DNA of 18,501 nucleotides, taken from assembly GCA_046758845.1 (NCBI GenBank), contig JBHIBA010000064.1, positions 1 through 18,501 of the forward strand. Direction: 5' to 3'. The translations under genes and the position numbers were made by a program. The number at the start of each line of letters is the position of its first letter. Position 1 is the stretch's first letter. Source of the DNA: JBHIBA01 sp046758845 (GTDB lineage: Bacteria > UBA8248 > JACPRG01 > G963555815). Below the pieces are notes generated by a model. That model was not told the origin of the DNA. It ran no database searches and saw only the letters and a program-made list of their open reading frames with translations. Positions 1-7,043 of this stretch are shown one piece after another.

Positions 1-1
1 A

Positions 2-766
2 CTAGCTGCTGAGTTTGCCGAATCGACTGCGGCGTCATTCCCGAAAGCATTGGAGCTAGCAAAGGCGACGGACGGATTTCAGAGCTGCCAGAAGAATAAG
101 AAGACTTGGTATTTGGCCACTTATCCATCTGGGGACCTAAAAGAGTCGATGCCTTTGGTTGAGTCACTAAGCGGAATCCGCAATCGCCGCGTATATATTG
201 ATGGACAGGAGAAACCCTGGGATGAGGTTTTCGGCTTTGCTTGGTGCGCTGCACAGCGTGCCACAGCATATCGACCAGTGGAATACTGCTTCGGCAAAGA
301 TGAAAATCGACTAAACCCGTGGGGTTGCAAACAGGCTCGTATGGACTGGACCGAATGGGCAGACTGGTTTTGTTACGGTCAGTGGGAAAAGGCTGGCATC
401 TTTGGTGGGAAGGCCCTGTGGCGGTTTGATAAGGAGAGAATCCGTCATGAACTCGCTACGAATCTGTTTCGCTATCGTTTCTGCCCCCACCTTCGGACGG
501 AACTTTCTGAGACTATTCTAAAGCACTTGCCGGATGCGGTTAGTCCCGACTCTGATCCTAATTGGGGATATCACCGGCAATATGAACAGGTCCCTGGGGC
601 GATTAAGGTTGTGGAGAAAGAGACCTCACGCGGCTTTACTTATAAGAACGAGTTCTGGGCAGATGGTGTGCAACCGAAGGGACTTCGAGCGCTCGCAGAT
701 GTTCTTGCTAAAGCCTTCCAAGAGCTAGGTGGCAGCTCCATCTCGGTGAACAACTTACTCAAATAA
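2..766 (+). CDS. Unrecognised integron cassette protein (5' partial)
   Basis: The frame is open from base 2 with no stop, so the gene probably begins before the window. A TTG at 50 is the first start-like codon seen, but nothing decides for it. From there 238 residues follow, rich in Trp, Tyr and Phe (stretches such as WTEWADWFCYGQWEKAGIF), with no signal peptide or membrane segment and no motif I recognise. The stop codon at 764-766 lies one base before an attC site (768-824), which is the arrangement of an integron gene cassette: one ORF ending just ahead of its recombination site. Base composition is clearly less GC-rich than the genes from 1250 onward, which fits acquired DNA. Cassette proteins are often without known homologues, so I give no function. 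Confidence 0.75.
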   Translation, partial: LAAEFAESTAASFPKALELAKATDGFQSCQKNKKTWYLATYPSGDLKESMPLVESLSGIRNRRVYIDGQEKPWDEVFGFAWCAAQRATAYRPVEYCFGKDENRLNPWGCKQARMDWTEWADWFCYGQWEKAGIFGGKALWRFDKERIRHELATNLFRYRFCPHLRTELSETILKHLPDAVSPDSDPNWGYHRQYEQVPGAIKVVEKETSRGFTYKNEFWADGVQPKGLRALADVLAKAFQELGGSSISVNNLLK

Positions 767-767
767 G

Positions 768-824
768 GTCGAACTATTCGGTCCAGCCGACGCGTAAGAG
801 CGCGGCTAAGCTTGACCGTTAGGC
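768..824 (+). other. Integron attC recombination site
   Basis: The site ends in GTTAGGC (818-824), which fits the R' core consensus GTTRRRY, and begins with GTCGAAC (768-774), an imperfect complement (5 of 7) acting as R''. Inside, GGTCCAGC (780-787) pairs with GCTTGACC (811-818) apart from one mismatch, and CGCG (791-794) pairs with CGCG (801-804) around a 6-base loop. The order and wording (…TTCGGTCCAGCCGACGCG…) closely resemble the aadA-type attC, which has TTCAAGCCGACGC and ends in CGTTAG. The unpaired CGA on one arm would give the extrahelical bases IntI needs to choose the bottom strand. It follows a stop codon by one base, as expected for a cassette. Confidence 0.85.
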
Positions 825-849
825 AGCTTTTCAAGCAGGAGGGGTCCTA

Positions 850-915
850 ATGGCAACTCGCTTCCCTGATATTGCCAACCTCTTTATCAGGGGCAAATCT
901 GGGGGCCTTTCCTGA
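850..915 (+). pseudogene. Short ORF opening a second, truncated cassette
   Basis: After the attC cut point a short leader (825-849) carries a strong Shine-Dalgarno AGGAGG (837-842), then ATG at 850. The frame reads MATRFPDIANLFIRGKSGGLS and stops at TGA 913-915, giving 21 codons. A leader of about 25 bases with a good ribosome site straight after R' is what the 5' end of a cassette normally looks like. The sequence turns GC-rich and structured shortly afterwards, and I could find no attC site downstream before 1250. I read this as the first part of a cassette gene cut off by a later rearrangement. A genuine 21-residue peptide cannot be excluded. Confidence 0.4.
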
Positions 916-1035
916 ATAGGCGTCGGTGGTCTATCTTTCTTCTCGAACGTCCCAAGCGGAAAAGCCGGGACGGTCCGGCGACGCTGCGCGAAACGTGAGC
1001 GCCTAGTGCCTGGTTGCGAAAATTCGTGTCACGTC

Positions 1036-1143
1036 GTAGCCCCGATCTGAGCGAGGGGTCGCAGACCCCACGGGCGCAGCCCGTAGCGGAGATCGGGGCG
1101 GGCGCATAGGCCGCGATTTCCGCTGCGCTCAAATCGCGGCTAC
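1036..1143. repeat. REP-like inverted doublet with three-way-junction fold
   Basis: The block starts with GTAG (1036-1039) and ends with its complement CTAC (1140-1143). The first half is a long stem GCCCCGATCT (1039-1048) with AGATCGGGGC (1090-1099), enclosing two further hairpins: GGGGTC/GACCCC (1055-1060, 1064-1069) and ACGGGC/GCCCGT (1070-1075, 1079-1084), each with a GCA loop. The second half is a stem GCCGCGATTT (1110-1119) with AAATCGCGGC (1131-1140). Read from opposite ends, the two halves share GTAGCC-CGAT-TGAGCG, so they are inverted copies of a common unit. A GTAG tetranucleotide next to a hairpin is the hallmark of REP sequences mobilised by RAYT transposases; no RAYT gene is in the window. 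Confidence 0.6.
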
Positions 1144-1249
1144 GCCGGGGGGTAGAGAGAAATCGTCCTCTCGGAAACAACCGAAAAGTGTTGCCCGGAC
1201 TTAAGCAACCAAGCACTGGCCCGGAGAATGGGACAGGGTTAAACAGACA

Positions 1250-1825
1250 ATGGCCTGGACGTTTCCCCCTGAAGAGCTGAACCGCCTGATCCGGCCGCAG
1301 CGGTACCGGAACTGCCCCCCCTTCAAGACGCTGCGCCGGATGGGGCTGCGCAAGGGGATGGCGGTGGTGGACATCGGCTGCGGGCCGGGGTTCTGGACCT
1401 TGCCGGCAGCGCGCATCGCCGGCCGGGAGTCCCGCGTCCTGGCCTGCGACATCTCCCCGAAGATGCTGGCGGCGGCCAGGTACAGGGCCTCGACCGATGG
1501 GGTCTCCAACATCACTTTCCGAAAATCTACGACGTACGGGGTGCCGTTCGACTCCGGGTGCGCCGATTTTTGCCTGATGAACTACGTCCTCCACGAGGTC
1601 GACGAGCCCGCGCGCCTTCTGGCCGAAGGGGTGAGAATGCTACGGCCGGGGGCGTTCCTGGCGGTCTATGAGTGGGCGAAGAGAAGAACCGAGATTGGCC
1701 CGCCGCTCGAGGCCCGGATCGCCCGGTCGAGGATGGAATCTCTGTTCCGCTCGGTTGGGTTGCGGCGCGAGGGCGGGTGGAGACCCGATACGAGCAATTA
1801 CGTCCTGCTCGGGGTCCGGCGATGA
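1250..1825 (+). CDS. Class I SAM-dependent methyltransferase (UbiE/MenG-like)
   Basis: The 191-residue protein has the class I methyltransferase signature: motif I VVDIGCGPGFWT (about residues 39-50), an acidic residue ending strand 2 (ACDIS, D67), then the motif around residues 106-118 (CADFCLMNYVLHEVDE) and the post-motif LRPGAFLAVYEW. The remainder resembles the generic Methyltransf_11/25 fold and has no substrate-specific domain, so the substrate is unknown. The ATG at 1250 is preceded only by a weak Shine-Dalgarno, but motif I sits at the usual distance from it. Composition is GC-rich like the rest of the chromosome and unlike the cassette region to its left. It appears to be a single-gene unit facing the minus-strand hsp20 gene. 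Confidence 0.85.
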   Translation: MAWTFPPEELNRLIRPQRYRNCPPFKTLRRMGLRKGMAVVDIGCGPGFWTLPAARIAGRESRVLACDISPKMLAAARYRASTDGVSNITFRKSTTYGVPFDSGCADFCLMNYVLHEVDEPARLLAEGVRMLRPGAFLAVYEWAKRRTEIGPPLEARIARSRMESLFRSVGLRREGGWRPDTSNYVLLGVRR

Positions 1826-1880
1826 TGGGGGCCCCGCCCTCCTTTCGACTGCTAAGACCCGAAAAGCGATAAGAGAACAG

Positions 1881-1914
1881 AAAAAAAGAGGGAAGACAAT
1901 TTGTCTTCCCTCTT
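1881..1914 (-). terminator. Intrinsic terminator of hsp20
   Basis: A perfect 14-bp stem (1886-1899 with 1901-1914) reads AAGAGGGAAGACAA on the plus strand. On the minus strand it is followed by an uninterrupted run of T (complement of the seven A at 1881-1887). This is a classic Rho-independent terminator for the minus-strand hsp20 gene ending at 1967. With no T run on the plus side it should end methyltransferase transcription less well, though the stem could still slow it. Confidence 0.85.
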
Positions 1915-1966
1915 GGGTTTGTGCCCGCCTCAGGTCCGAAGCAGGCGCAGTATTTCGGAAGCTCCG

Positions 1967-2407
1967 TTATTCGGCCTTCACGGCGACCTTCTGGGCCACG
2001 GCCTTGGGGGCCTTGGGCAGGCGAACTTTGAGAACGCCGTTCTTCATCTTCGCGCTCACCTTTTCGGTCTCGACGGTGTCGGGCAAGGTGAAGGACCGCT
2101 GGAACTTGCCGAAGGACCGCTCGACGCGGTGAAAGTTCTCTTCCTTGACCTCGGTTTCCTTCTTGCGCTCGCCGCTGAGGGTGAGGAGGTTGTCCTTGAC
2201 CTCGACGGAGATGTCCTTCTCGGTCGCGCCGGGGATCTCGGCCTCTACGACGATCTCCTTCTCGGTCTCGTAGACGTCGACCGATGGGGACCACCCGTTG
2301 TAAAGCCACTCGTCGGGTCTCCTGAGGTAGCGGTCTCCGAAGAAGCGGTCCATTGTCCTGTGAATGTCGGTCAGTTCCCTGAAGGGGTCCCATTTCACGA
2401 TAGCCAT
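1967..2407 (-). CDS. Small heat shock protein, Hsp20/alpha-crystallin family
   Basis: This is a 146-residue ATP-independent chaperone that holds unfolding proteins in a refoldable state. The N-terminal arm MAIVKWDPFRELTDIHRTMDRFF is typical of bacterial class A Hsp20s. The alpha-crystallin domain follows (WSPSVDVYETEKEIVVEAEIPGATEKDISV…) and ends in the signature GVLKVRLPK. The usual C-terminal I-x-I/V anchor is not obvious; the tail reads KVAVKAE. The start at 2407 is preferred over an in-frame ATG 13 codons upstream, because MAIVKWDPF is the conserved N-terminus and a strong Shine-Dalgarno AAGGAGGAAGG lies just before it. It is a single-gene unit with its own promoter and terminator. Confidence 0.95.
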   Translation of the reverse strand: MAIVKWDPFRELTDIHRTMDRFFGDRYLRRPDEWLYNGWSPSVDVYETEKEIVVEAEIPGATEKDISVEVKDNLLTLSGERKKETEVKEENFHRVERSFGKFQRSFTLPDTVETEKVSAKMKNGVLKVRLPKAPKAVAQKVAVKAE

Positions 2408-2478
2408 TTTTCCTTCCTCCTTAACGTTCAATAGCCCCGTTTCCACGGGTTCCTAGCCATCTGTCTGTTGCGTTAACA

Positions 2479-2508
2479 AATATATAACCTGAGCGTTATA
2501 AAGTCAAG
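2479..2508 (-). promoter_or_regulatory. hsp20 promoter with a HAIR-like operator
   Basis: On the minus strand TTGACT (2502-2507) and TATATT (2479-2484) are separated by exactly 17 bases, a good sigma-70-type promoter about 70 bases before the hsp20 start. Across the -35 and spacer lies an inverted repeat, CCTGAGC (2488-2494), 7 bases, AGTCAAG (2502-2508). It matches the HspR operator HAIR (CTTGAGT-N7-ACTCAAG) at 11 of 14 positions with the exact 7-base gap. Binding there would block RNA polymerase, so repression by an HspR-type protein is a plausible inference. The HrcA element CIRCE is not seen. The promoter is better supported than the operator. Confidence 0.55.
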
Positions 2509-2802
2509 TTATATGAGCAAGTATTCTGATAGGAGATATTGCCGTATAAAAGACGAAATAAGTACAAAACTAAGGCGTAATCTATGCCGATCAACCCGTA
2601 CCAAACCCCCTTTAGCCCGCATTTCTTACAAAGAGAATGGGGAGAGCCGCCGTCGATCGGGTGAACTCGTTGTTTTTCAATAAATTGTTCCATGGCACGG
2701 ACTTCACCTGGCCCAGACAGTTCGTATTTCCGGGAAGTTCAAAATCCAAAAGATGCAATTACATCGCGAGAGCTCCAATTGAAAACAGGGTGGGATATGC
2801 AA

Positions 2803-2877
2803 CGGGCCGGTACGGGGACCGGCCCCTACATTTGAAAGCGTTCCTCGCGCGTAGGGGCGGGTCTCTGTACCCGCCCG
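2803..2877. repeat. REP-like GTAG inverted doublet
   Basis: Two 27-base arms (2803-2829 and 2851-2877) are inverted copies of each other with four mismatches, separated by 21 bases. Each arm on its own is also a hairpin next to a GTAG tetranucleotide: GTAGGGGCGGGT then ACCCGCCC on the right arm, GTAGGGGCCGGT then ACCGGCCC on the left arm read in reverse. Within each stem the C-G and G-C exchanges between arms are paired, so both hairpins stay intact. This is REP doublet (BIME-like) architecture. It lies in the 785-bp gap between the hsp20 start (2407) and bioF (3193), in which I see no convincing gene. Confidence 0.7.
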
Positions 2878-3192
2878 AAAAAAAGTGTCGGTGCGCTGAT
2901 CGGCCAAAATCAACGGGAACGAGTCACTGTTGGTGAGAAATCCCGGTTAGCCTCTCAACAGCCAACGCCCCGGCAACGCAGAGAAACGCTGAAATCCACC
3001 CCAGCCGAATCCGCCCGGAGAAATTCTGCTCCTCCTTTTTTCCATCTAATTCCCGACCCTCCCCTTCCTATGAACGCGATCATGATGGACAATAATTCGT
3101 AATGGGGTTGGGAAAAGCGGCAAAACCCTTGGGGCGGGGCGATCCCCGCGGTCCCCCGGGGGCAGCAAACGCAACCGGAGGCTGAGCGGCCG

Positions 3193-4440
3193 ATGGATGA
3201 AGCCCTTCAGAAAGTCTTGAATCGCTTGACGGACGCGGCCCTCAACCGTTCCATCCTTCCCGTCGAAGGTCTCACCGGCCCGGTCTGCCGGATCCGGGGG
3301 CGGGAGTGCATCGTCCTTTGCAGCAACGACTATCTGGGCCTGGCCTCCGACCCCCGGCTCGGCGAAGCGGCGAGAAAAGCCATCGACCGGGAAGGATTCG
3401 GCGCCGGTGCGGCGAGGCTCGTCAGCGGGTCGAAACGGGCCCATCACGAGCTGGAGGACGCCCTCGCCCGCTTCAAGGGGACCGAAGCCTGCCTGATCTT
3501 CAACTCCGGTTACATGGCCAACGTCGGGGTCCTGCCCGCCCTCGCCGGACCCGGATGCGCCATCTTCAGCGATGCCCTCAACCACGCCTCCATCATTGAC
3601 GGGGCTCGACTCAGCAAAGCCGAAATTCAGGTCTTCCGCCACAGCGACCCGGAACATCTGGAAGGGCTGCTTTCCGAACACACGAAGGGTTCCCGTCCTC
3701 AGAAGGGCGAAGACGCAAGGCCCGTCCGGCGCCTGGTCGTCACGGAAGGGGTCTTCAGCATGGACGGCGACGTTTCCCCCTTGGACCGAATCGCCCCGCT
3801 GGCCCGGCGCTCGGGGGCGTCCCTCATGGTGGACGACGCCCACGGGACCGGCGTCCTTGGGGAAGGCGGAAGGGGGACCGCCGCACATCTCGGCGTGGAC
3901 CACCTGATAGACGTCAAAATGGGCACGCTGGGAAAGGCCCTCGGGGCCTTCGGGGCCTACGTGTGCGGGTCCAGAACGCTCATCGATTACCTCATCAACA
4001 CTTGCCGGTCGTTCATCTACACGACGGGACTGCCCCCATCGGTGGCCGCCGCCGCCCGGGAGGCGCTCAGGCTCTTGGAGACTGAACCCGAAAGGAGAGA
4101 GCGCCTGCACCGCAACGTTTCCTTCCTGCGCGAAAACCTCCGGGCGCTCGGCTTCAACGTCCGCCGGGACCCCACCCCTATCGTTCCCGTCATCGTGGGA
4201 GACGCCCGCAACACGATGAAGCTCGCCGAAGATCTGCTGGCGCGCGGGGTTCTGGCGCGCGGCATCCGCCCGCCGACCGTCCCGGAGGGCACCGCGCGCA
4301 TCCGCGTGGCCGTCTCCGCCGCCCACGAAACCCCGCACCTGGAGCGGGCCCTCGAAGCCTTCGAGAGCGCCGGGCGATCCCTCGGGCTCCTCGGCGGGAT
4401 CGTCCCTTCCCCCGCGACTTCCGGCTCCCCCCATGGATAA
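3193..4440 (+). CDS. bioF: 8-amino-7-oxononanoate synthase
   Basis: BioF condenses pimeloyl-ACP (or -CoA) with L-alanine, using PLP, to give 8-amino-7-oxononanoate (KAPA), the first biotin-ring step, in the cytoplasm. Alpha-oxoamine synthase features are in order: SNDYLGL (44-50), GAGAARLVSGS (70-80), an N-terminal glycine-rich FNSGYMAN, the substrate His of HASIIDG (H131), VTEGVFSMDGD (183-193), DDAHGTG (214-220) holding the PLP-stacking and ring-nitrogen residues, and the Schiff-base lysine K248 in MGTLGKALG. At 415 residues it is somewhat longer than the usual ~385; the extra is an insert near 160-178 and a C-terminal tail. GGAGG (3176-3180) lies 12 bases before the ATG. Its end overlaps bioA by 8 bases, so the two are translationally linked. 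No biotin-repressor operator was recognised upstream. Confidence 0.95.
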   Translation: MDEALQKVLNRLTDAALNRSILPVEGLTGPVCRIRGRECIVLCSNDYLGLASDPRLGEAARKAIDREGFGAGAARLVSGSKRAHHELEDALARFKGTEACLIFNSGYMANVGVLPALAGPGCAIFSDALNHASIIDGARLSKAEIQVFRHSDPEHLEGLLSEHTKGSRPQKGEDARPVRRLVVTEGVFSMDGDVSPLDRIAPLARRSGASLMVDDAHGTGVLGEGGRGTAAHLGVDHLIDVKMGTLGKALGAFGAYVCGSRTLIDYLINTCRSFIYTTGLPPSVAAAAREALRLLETEPERRERLHRNVSFLRENLRALGFNVRRDPTPIVPVIVGDARNTMKLAEDLLARGVLARGIRPPTVPEGTARIRVAVSAAHETPHLERALEAFESAGRSLGLLGGIVPSPATSGSPHG

Positions 4441-5842
4441 CCGAAACCCTCAAGGAGCGGCGCGCCCCGGCCACTCTCGGCAGGCCGTCCGATCCGAGGC
4501 CGCCGACCTGGACCGCCGCCACCTGTGGCATCCCTTCACGCAGATGCTCGAATGGGAGAAGGAGGACTTCCCCGTCATCGTCCGCGGCGAGGGGGTCTAT
4601 CTCATCGACGAGGCGGGAACGCGCTACCTGGACGGGGTCTCCTCCCTGTGGTGTAACGTCCACGGCCACGGGCAGGCGAGGATCGTCGAGGCCATTTCCA
4701 AACAGGCCGCCGAGCTAGACCACTCGACCCTGTTGGGCCTGGCCCACCCGGTCGCCGCCCGCCTGGCCGAGAGGCTGATCGCCGCCGCGCCCCGGGGACT
4801 GACCCGCGTCTTTTACTCCGACAACGGGGCCACGGCCGTCGAGATCGCCCTCAAGATCGCCTTCCAGTATCAGCTTCAGCGCACCCCGCCCCGCCCCGAG
4901 AAGCGGAAGTTCATGGCCCTCACGGAGGCTTATCACGGAGACACCCTCGGGGCGATGAGCGTGGGCGGGATCGACCTGTTCCACGAAACCTATCGTCCTC
5001 TTCTCTTTGAGACTCATTACGCCGAAGCGCCTTACTGCTACCGGTGTCCGTTCGGTAAGACCTATCCGGAATGCAGCGTCTATTGCGCGGGCGAGATGGA
5101 AGGGGCGATCCGCAGGCACGCCGCCGAGCTGGCCGCCTTCATCGTTGAGCCCGTGATGCAGGGCGCTGGCGGGATGATCGCCGCCCCGGAAGGTTTCCTC
5201 CGCCGCATCCGCAAGGTCTGCGACGAGTGCGACGTCCTCCTGATTGCGGACGAGGTGGCCACGGGCTTCGGTCGGACGGGGAGGATGTGGGCCTGCGACC
5301 ACGAGGAGGTCTCCCCGGACCTGATGGCCCTCGCCAAGGGATTGACCGGGGGGACGCTTCCGCTCGCCGCCACCCTGACGACAGAAAGAATCTATGACGC
5401 CTTTCTGGGGGATTACGGGTCGAAGCGGACCTTCTACCACGGGCATACGTACACCGGAAATCCCATCGCCTGCGCCGCTGCCTTGGCCAGCCTGGAAATT
5501 TTCGAAGAAGAGAGGACGCTGGAGAGGCTGCCGGGGAAGATCGCCCTCCTTTCCGAGGAGCTGGAGAGATTCAAGGCCCTTCCTCACGTCGGAGACGTCC
5601 GCCAGCGCGGGCTGATGGTCGGGATCGAGCTGGTCCTCGACGAAGAGACGAAAGAGCCCTATCCCTTCGAACGGCGAATCGGGCACCGGGTGACGCTGGA
5701 GGCGCGAAGGCGCGGCCTCATCACGCGCCCCCTGGGGAACGTCGTGGTCCTGATGCCGCCCCTCTCGACGCCGGATGACCTTTTGCGGGAGATGGCCCGC
5801 ATCACGTACGAGAGCATCCGAGCCGCGAGGGAGGGATCATGA
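4433..5842 (+). CDS. bioA: Adenosylmethionine/8-amino-7-oxononanoate aminotransferase
   Basis: BioA transaminates KAPA to 7,8-diaminopelargonic acid. This 469-residue class III PLP aminotransferase begins with the BioA signature HPFTQM (33-38) and the active-site segment SSLWCNVHGHG. It continues with the PLP phosphate loop SDNGATAVE (129-137), the conserved EAYHGDTLGAMS (165-176), IADEVATGFGRTG (271-283, with D273 facing the PLP nitrogen), the PLP lysine K302 in ALAKGLTGG, and HTYTGNPIACAAALAS. A cysteine-rich insert CYRCPFGKTYPECSVYC (202-218) is typical of the Bacillus/Aquifex-like branch, whose Bacillus member takes its amino group from lysine rather than SAM. The donor here is therefore uncertain. 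The start codon overlaps the end of bioF, and a palindromic repeat begins 11 bases after the stop. Confidence 0.95.
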   Translation: MDNRNPQGAARPGHSRQAVRSEAADLDRRHLWHPFTQMLEWEKEDFPVIVRGEGVYLIDEAGTRYLDGVSSLWCNVHGHGQARIVEAISKQAAELDHSTLLGLAHPVAARLAERLIAAAPRGLTRVFYSDNGATAVEIALKIAFQYQLQRTPPRPEKRKFMALTEAYHGDTLGAMSVGGIDLFHETYRPLLFETHYAEAPYCYRCPFGKTYPECSVYCAGEMEGAIRRHAAELAAFIVEPVMQGAGGMIAAPEGFLRRIRKVCDECDVLLIADEVATGFGRTGRMWACDHEEVSPDLMALAKGLTGGTLPLAATLTTERIYDAFLGDYGSKRTFYHGHTYTGNPIACAAALASLEIFEEERTLERLPGKIALLSEELERFKALPHVGDVRQRGLMVGIELVLDEETKEPYPFERRIGHRVTLEARRRGLITRPLGNVVVLMPPLSTPDDLLREMARITYESIRAAREGS

Positions 5843-5852
5843 GAAAATCGCA

Positions 5853-6145
5853 GGGGGGCTTTTTTGAAAAACCGCCCCCCTACAACCCCCTGAAAAACTT
5901 TTGTTTCGCGATAGAGTGCGGCCCTGCAGGGCCGCACTCTATCGCCCTAAACCGGCTCGTTGGCCGAATGCGGGAGCCTTGCGCAGCAAGGCGCGCATTC
6001 GGCCAAAGAAGTACGCCACCGAAAGGTCGCAGACAACCGACGCAGCCAAACGCACTGCCACCCCAAGCAGGCCCGGCCATGCAATGCCGGGCCGTCAGAA
6101 GTTTTCCGGGGGGTCCAGGGGGGCCGGTTTTCAAAAAGGCCCCCC
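5853..6145. repeat. Large palindromic intergenic repeat, copy 1
   Basis: This ~293-bp element has inverted ends of about 50 bp. The left end GGGGGGCTTTTTTGAAAAAC (from 5853) and the right end, read in reverse from 6145, match closely, and the similarity runs on into CCCCCT…CCCCC..GAAAA.CTTTTG. Inside are a perfect 38-bp palindrome (5908-5945), a second long hairpin with GGCCGAATGC at 5962 and GCATTCGGCC ending at 6004, and a third hairpin (6070-6093, GGCCCGGC…GCCGGGCC). A partial extra copy of the terminal motif follows at about 6159-6180. It fills the gap between bioA and the sulfurtransferase gene and has no coding capacity I would trust. It is related to 7044-7370 and 8160-8650. Confidence 0.85.
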
Positions 6146-6205
6146 TTGGAGATCCAGTCGGCTTTCAAATAAGCCCCCCGGACTTCTCCTTTTAAGGAGG
6201 TTTTC

Positions 6206-7033
6206 ATGACTTACAAAGGATTTGCCGAGCCGAGGCACCTCATCACACCGGCCGGGCTGAAGGAGCGGTTGCGCGAGGTCGCCCTCATCGACGTCCGGCC
6301 GGGGGAGGATTACGCCAACGGGCACATCGAGGGCGCGCTTCCCTTTGACCTCTACGGCGTGAGCCTCAACGACACCTCTGAGGCTCCGCTCAACGCCTTC
6401 CTCTGGATGATCGAAAACCTCCTGGGCTTCCGCGGGGTGAGCAACGAGAGGACCGTCGTCTTCTACGACCACGAGTCGGGGGAGCGGGCCGCGCGCGGCG
6501 TATGGCTGCTTGACGCTTTCGACCACCCAGACGCCAAACTCCTGGACGGCGGCCTTCAGGCGTGGCAGGAGGCGGGCTTTGAACTCACAACGAAGACCGC
6601 CCCGGTCGTGCGCGTCGGCTACTCGGGCGGCAGGAGAACGGACCGCCTGGCCACCCGGTTCGATGTTCACGCGGCCATCGACGACCCGGAAATCATCCTG
6701 CTGGACACAAGGAGGGAGACCGAATACCGGGGAACAGAAAAGAGGGCCCGGCGGGTCGGCACTATCCCCGGAGCCGTGCACGTCTTCTGGCGGGAACACC
6801 TGGATGAGAAAGGGGCTTTCCGGCCGGCCGAGGAGATCCGAAGGCTCTACGAATCGAAGGGGATCACGCCCGATAAAGCCGTCATCCCCTACTGCCAGGG
6901 AGGCTACCGATCCGCCAACACGTATCTGGCCCTCAAGATGCTGGGCTATTCGAACGTGAAGAACTACCTGGGGTCCTGGTGGGAGTGGGGGAACCGGGAC
7001 GACTCGGTCATTGTCCTGCCGGAAAAGAGCTGA
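6206..7033 (+). CDS. Two-domain rhodanese sulfurtransferase
   Basis: At 275 residues this has the tandem-rhodanese form of thiosulfate or 3-mercaptopyruvate sulfurtransferases. The N-terminal domain (about 10-130) has LIDVRPGEDYANGHIEGALPFD but no catalytic cysteine in its loop (YDHESGERAARG), as usual for the inactive domain. The C-terminal domain (about 145-270) has LLDTRRETEY and the active-site loop CQGGYRS with C230 as the sulfur-carrying cysteine. No signal peptide is seen, so it is probably cytoplasmic. An ideal Shine-Dalgarno AAGGAGG lies 6 bases before the ATG. It sits between bioA and bioD, flanked on both sides by the large palindromic repeat. A role in feeding sulfur to iron-sulfur clusters such as those of biotin synthase is possible but only inferred from position. 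Confidence 0.92.
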   Translation: MTYKGFAEPRHLITPAGLKERLREVALIDVRPGEDYANGHIEGALPFDLYGVSLNDTSEAPLNAFLWMIENLLGFRGVSNERTVVFYDHESGERAARGVWLLDAFDHPDAKLLDGGLQAWQEAGFELTTKTAPVVRVGYSGGRRTDRLATRFDVHAAIDDPEIILLDTRRETEYRGTEKRARRVGTIPGAVHVFWREHLDEKGAFRPAEEIRRLYESKGITPDKAVIPYCQGGYRSANTYLALKMLGYSNVKNYLGSWWEWGNRDDSVIVLPEKS

Positions 7034-7043
7034 AGGGTCCGCT

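Noticed and set aside
1238..1244. GTTAAAC just before the methyltransferase start, matching the R' consensus GTTRRRY of attC.
   Set aside because: No R'' or paired L boxes were found in the preceding 100 bases, and the gene has host-like composition. A 7-base match is expected by chance.
887..1594. Minus-strand open frame across the REP-like doublet and the methyltransferase gene.
   Set aside because: It spans hairpin repeats and lies opposite a well-supported gene; low-complexity Arg/Pro-rich product.
2496..2693. Small open frames on both strands in the AT-rich part of the gap upstream of hsp20 (minus 2496-2693 with SLCKKCG; plus from about 2514, MSKYSDRR…).
   Set aside because: Neither has a ribosome site or a recognisable domain; the minus frame runs into the hsp20 promoter. 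Possibly decayed sequence, but not enough to annotate.
3046..4434. Long antisense open frames opposite bioF, and similar ones opposite bioA (4715-5686) and the receptor gene (10640-12091).
   Set aside because: They are mirror effects of GC-rich codon use in genes with clear family motifs; the antisense translations are Arg/Gly/Pro-rich and have no domain.
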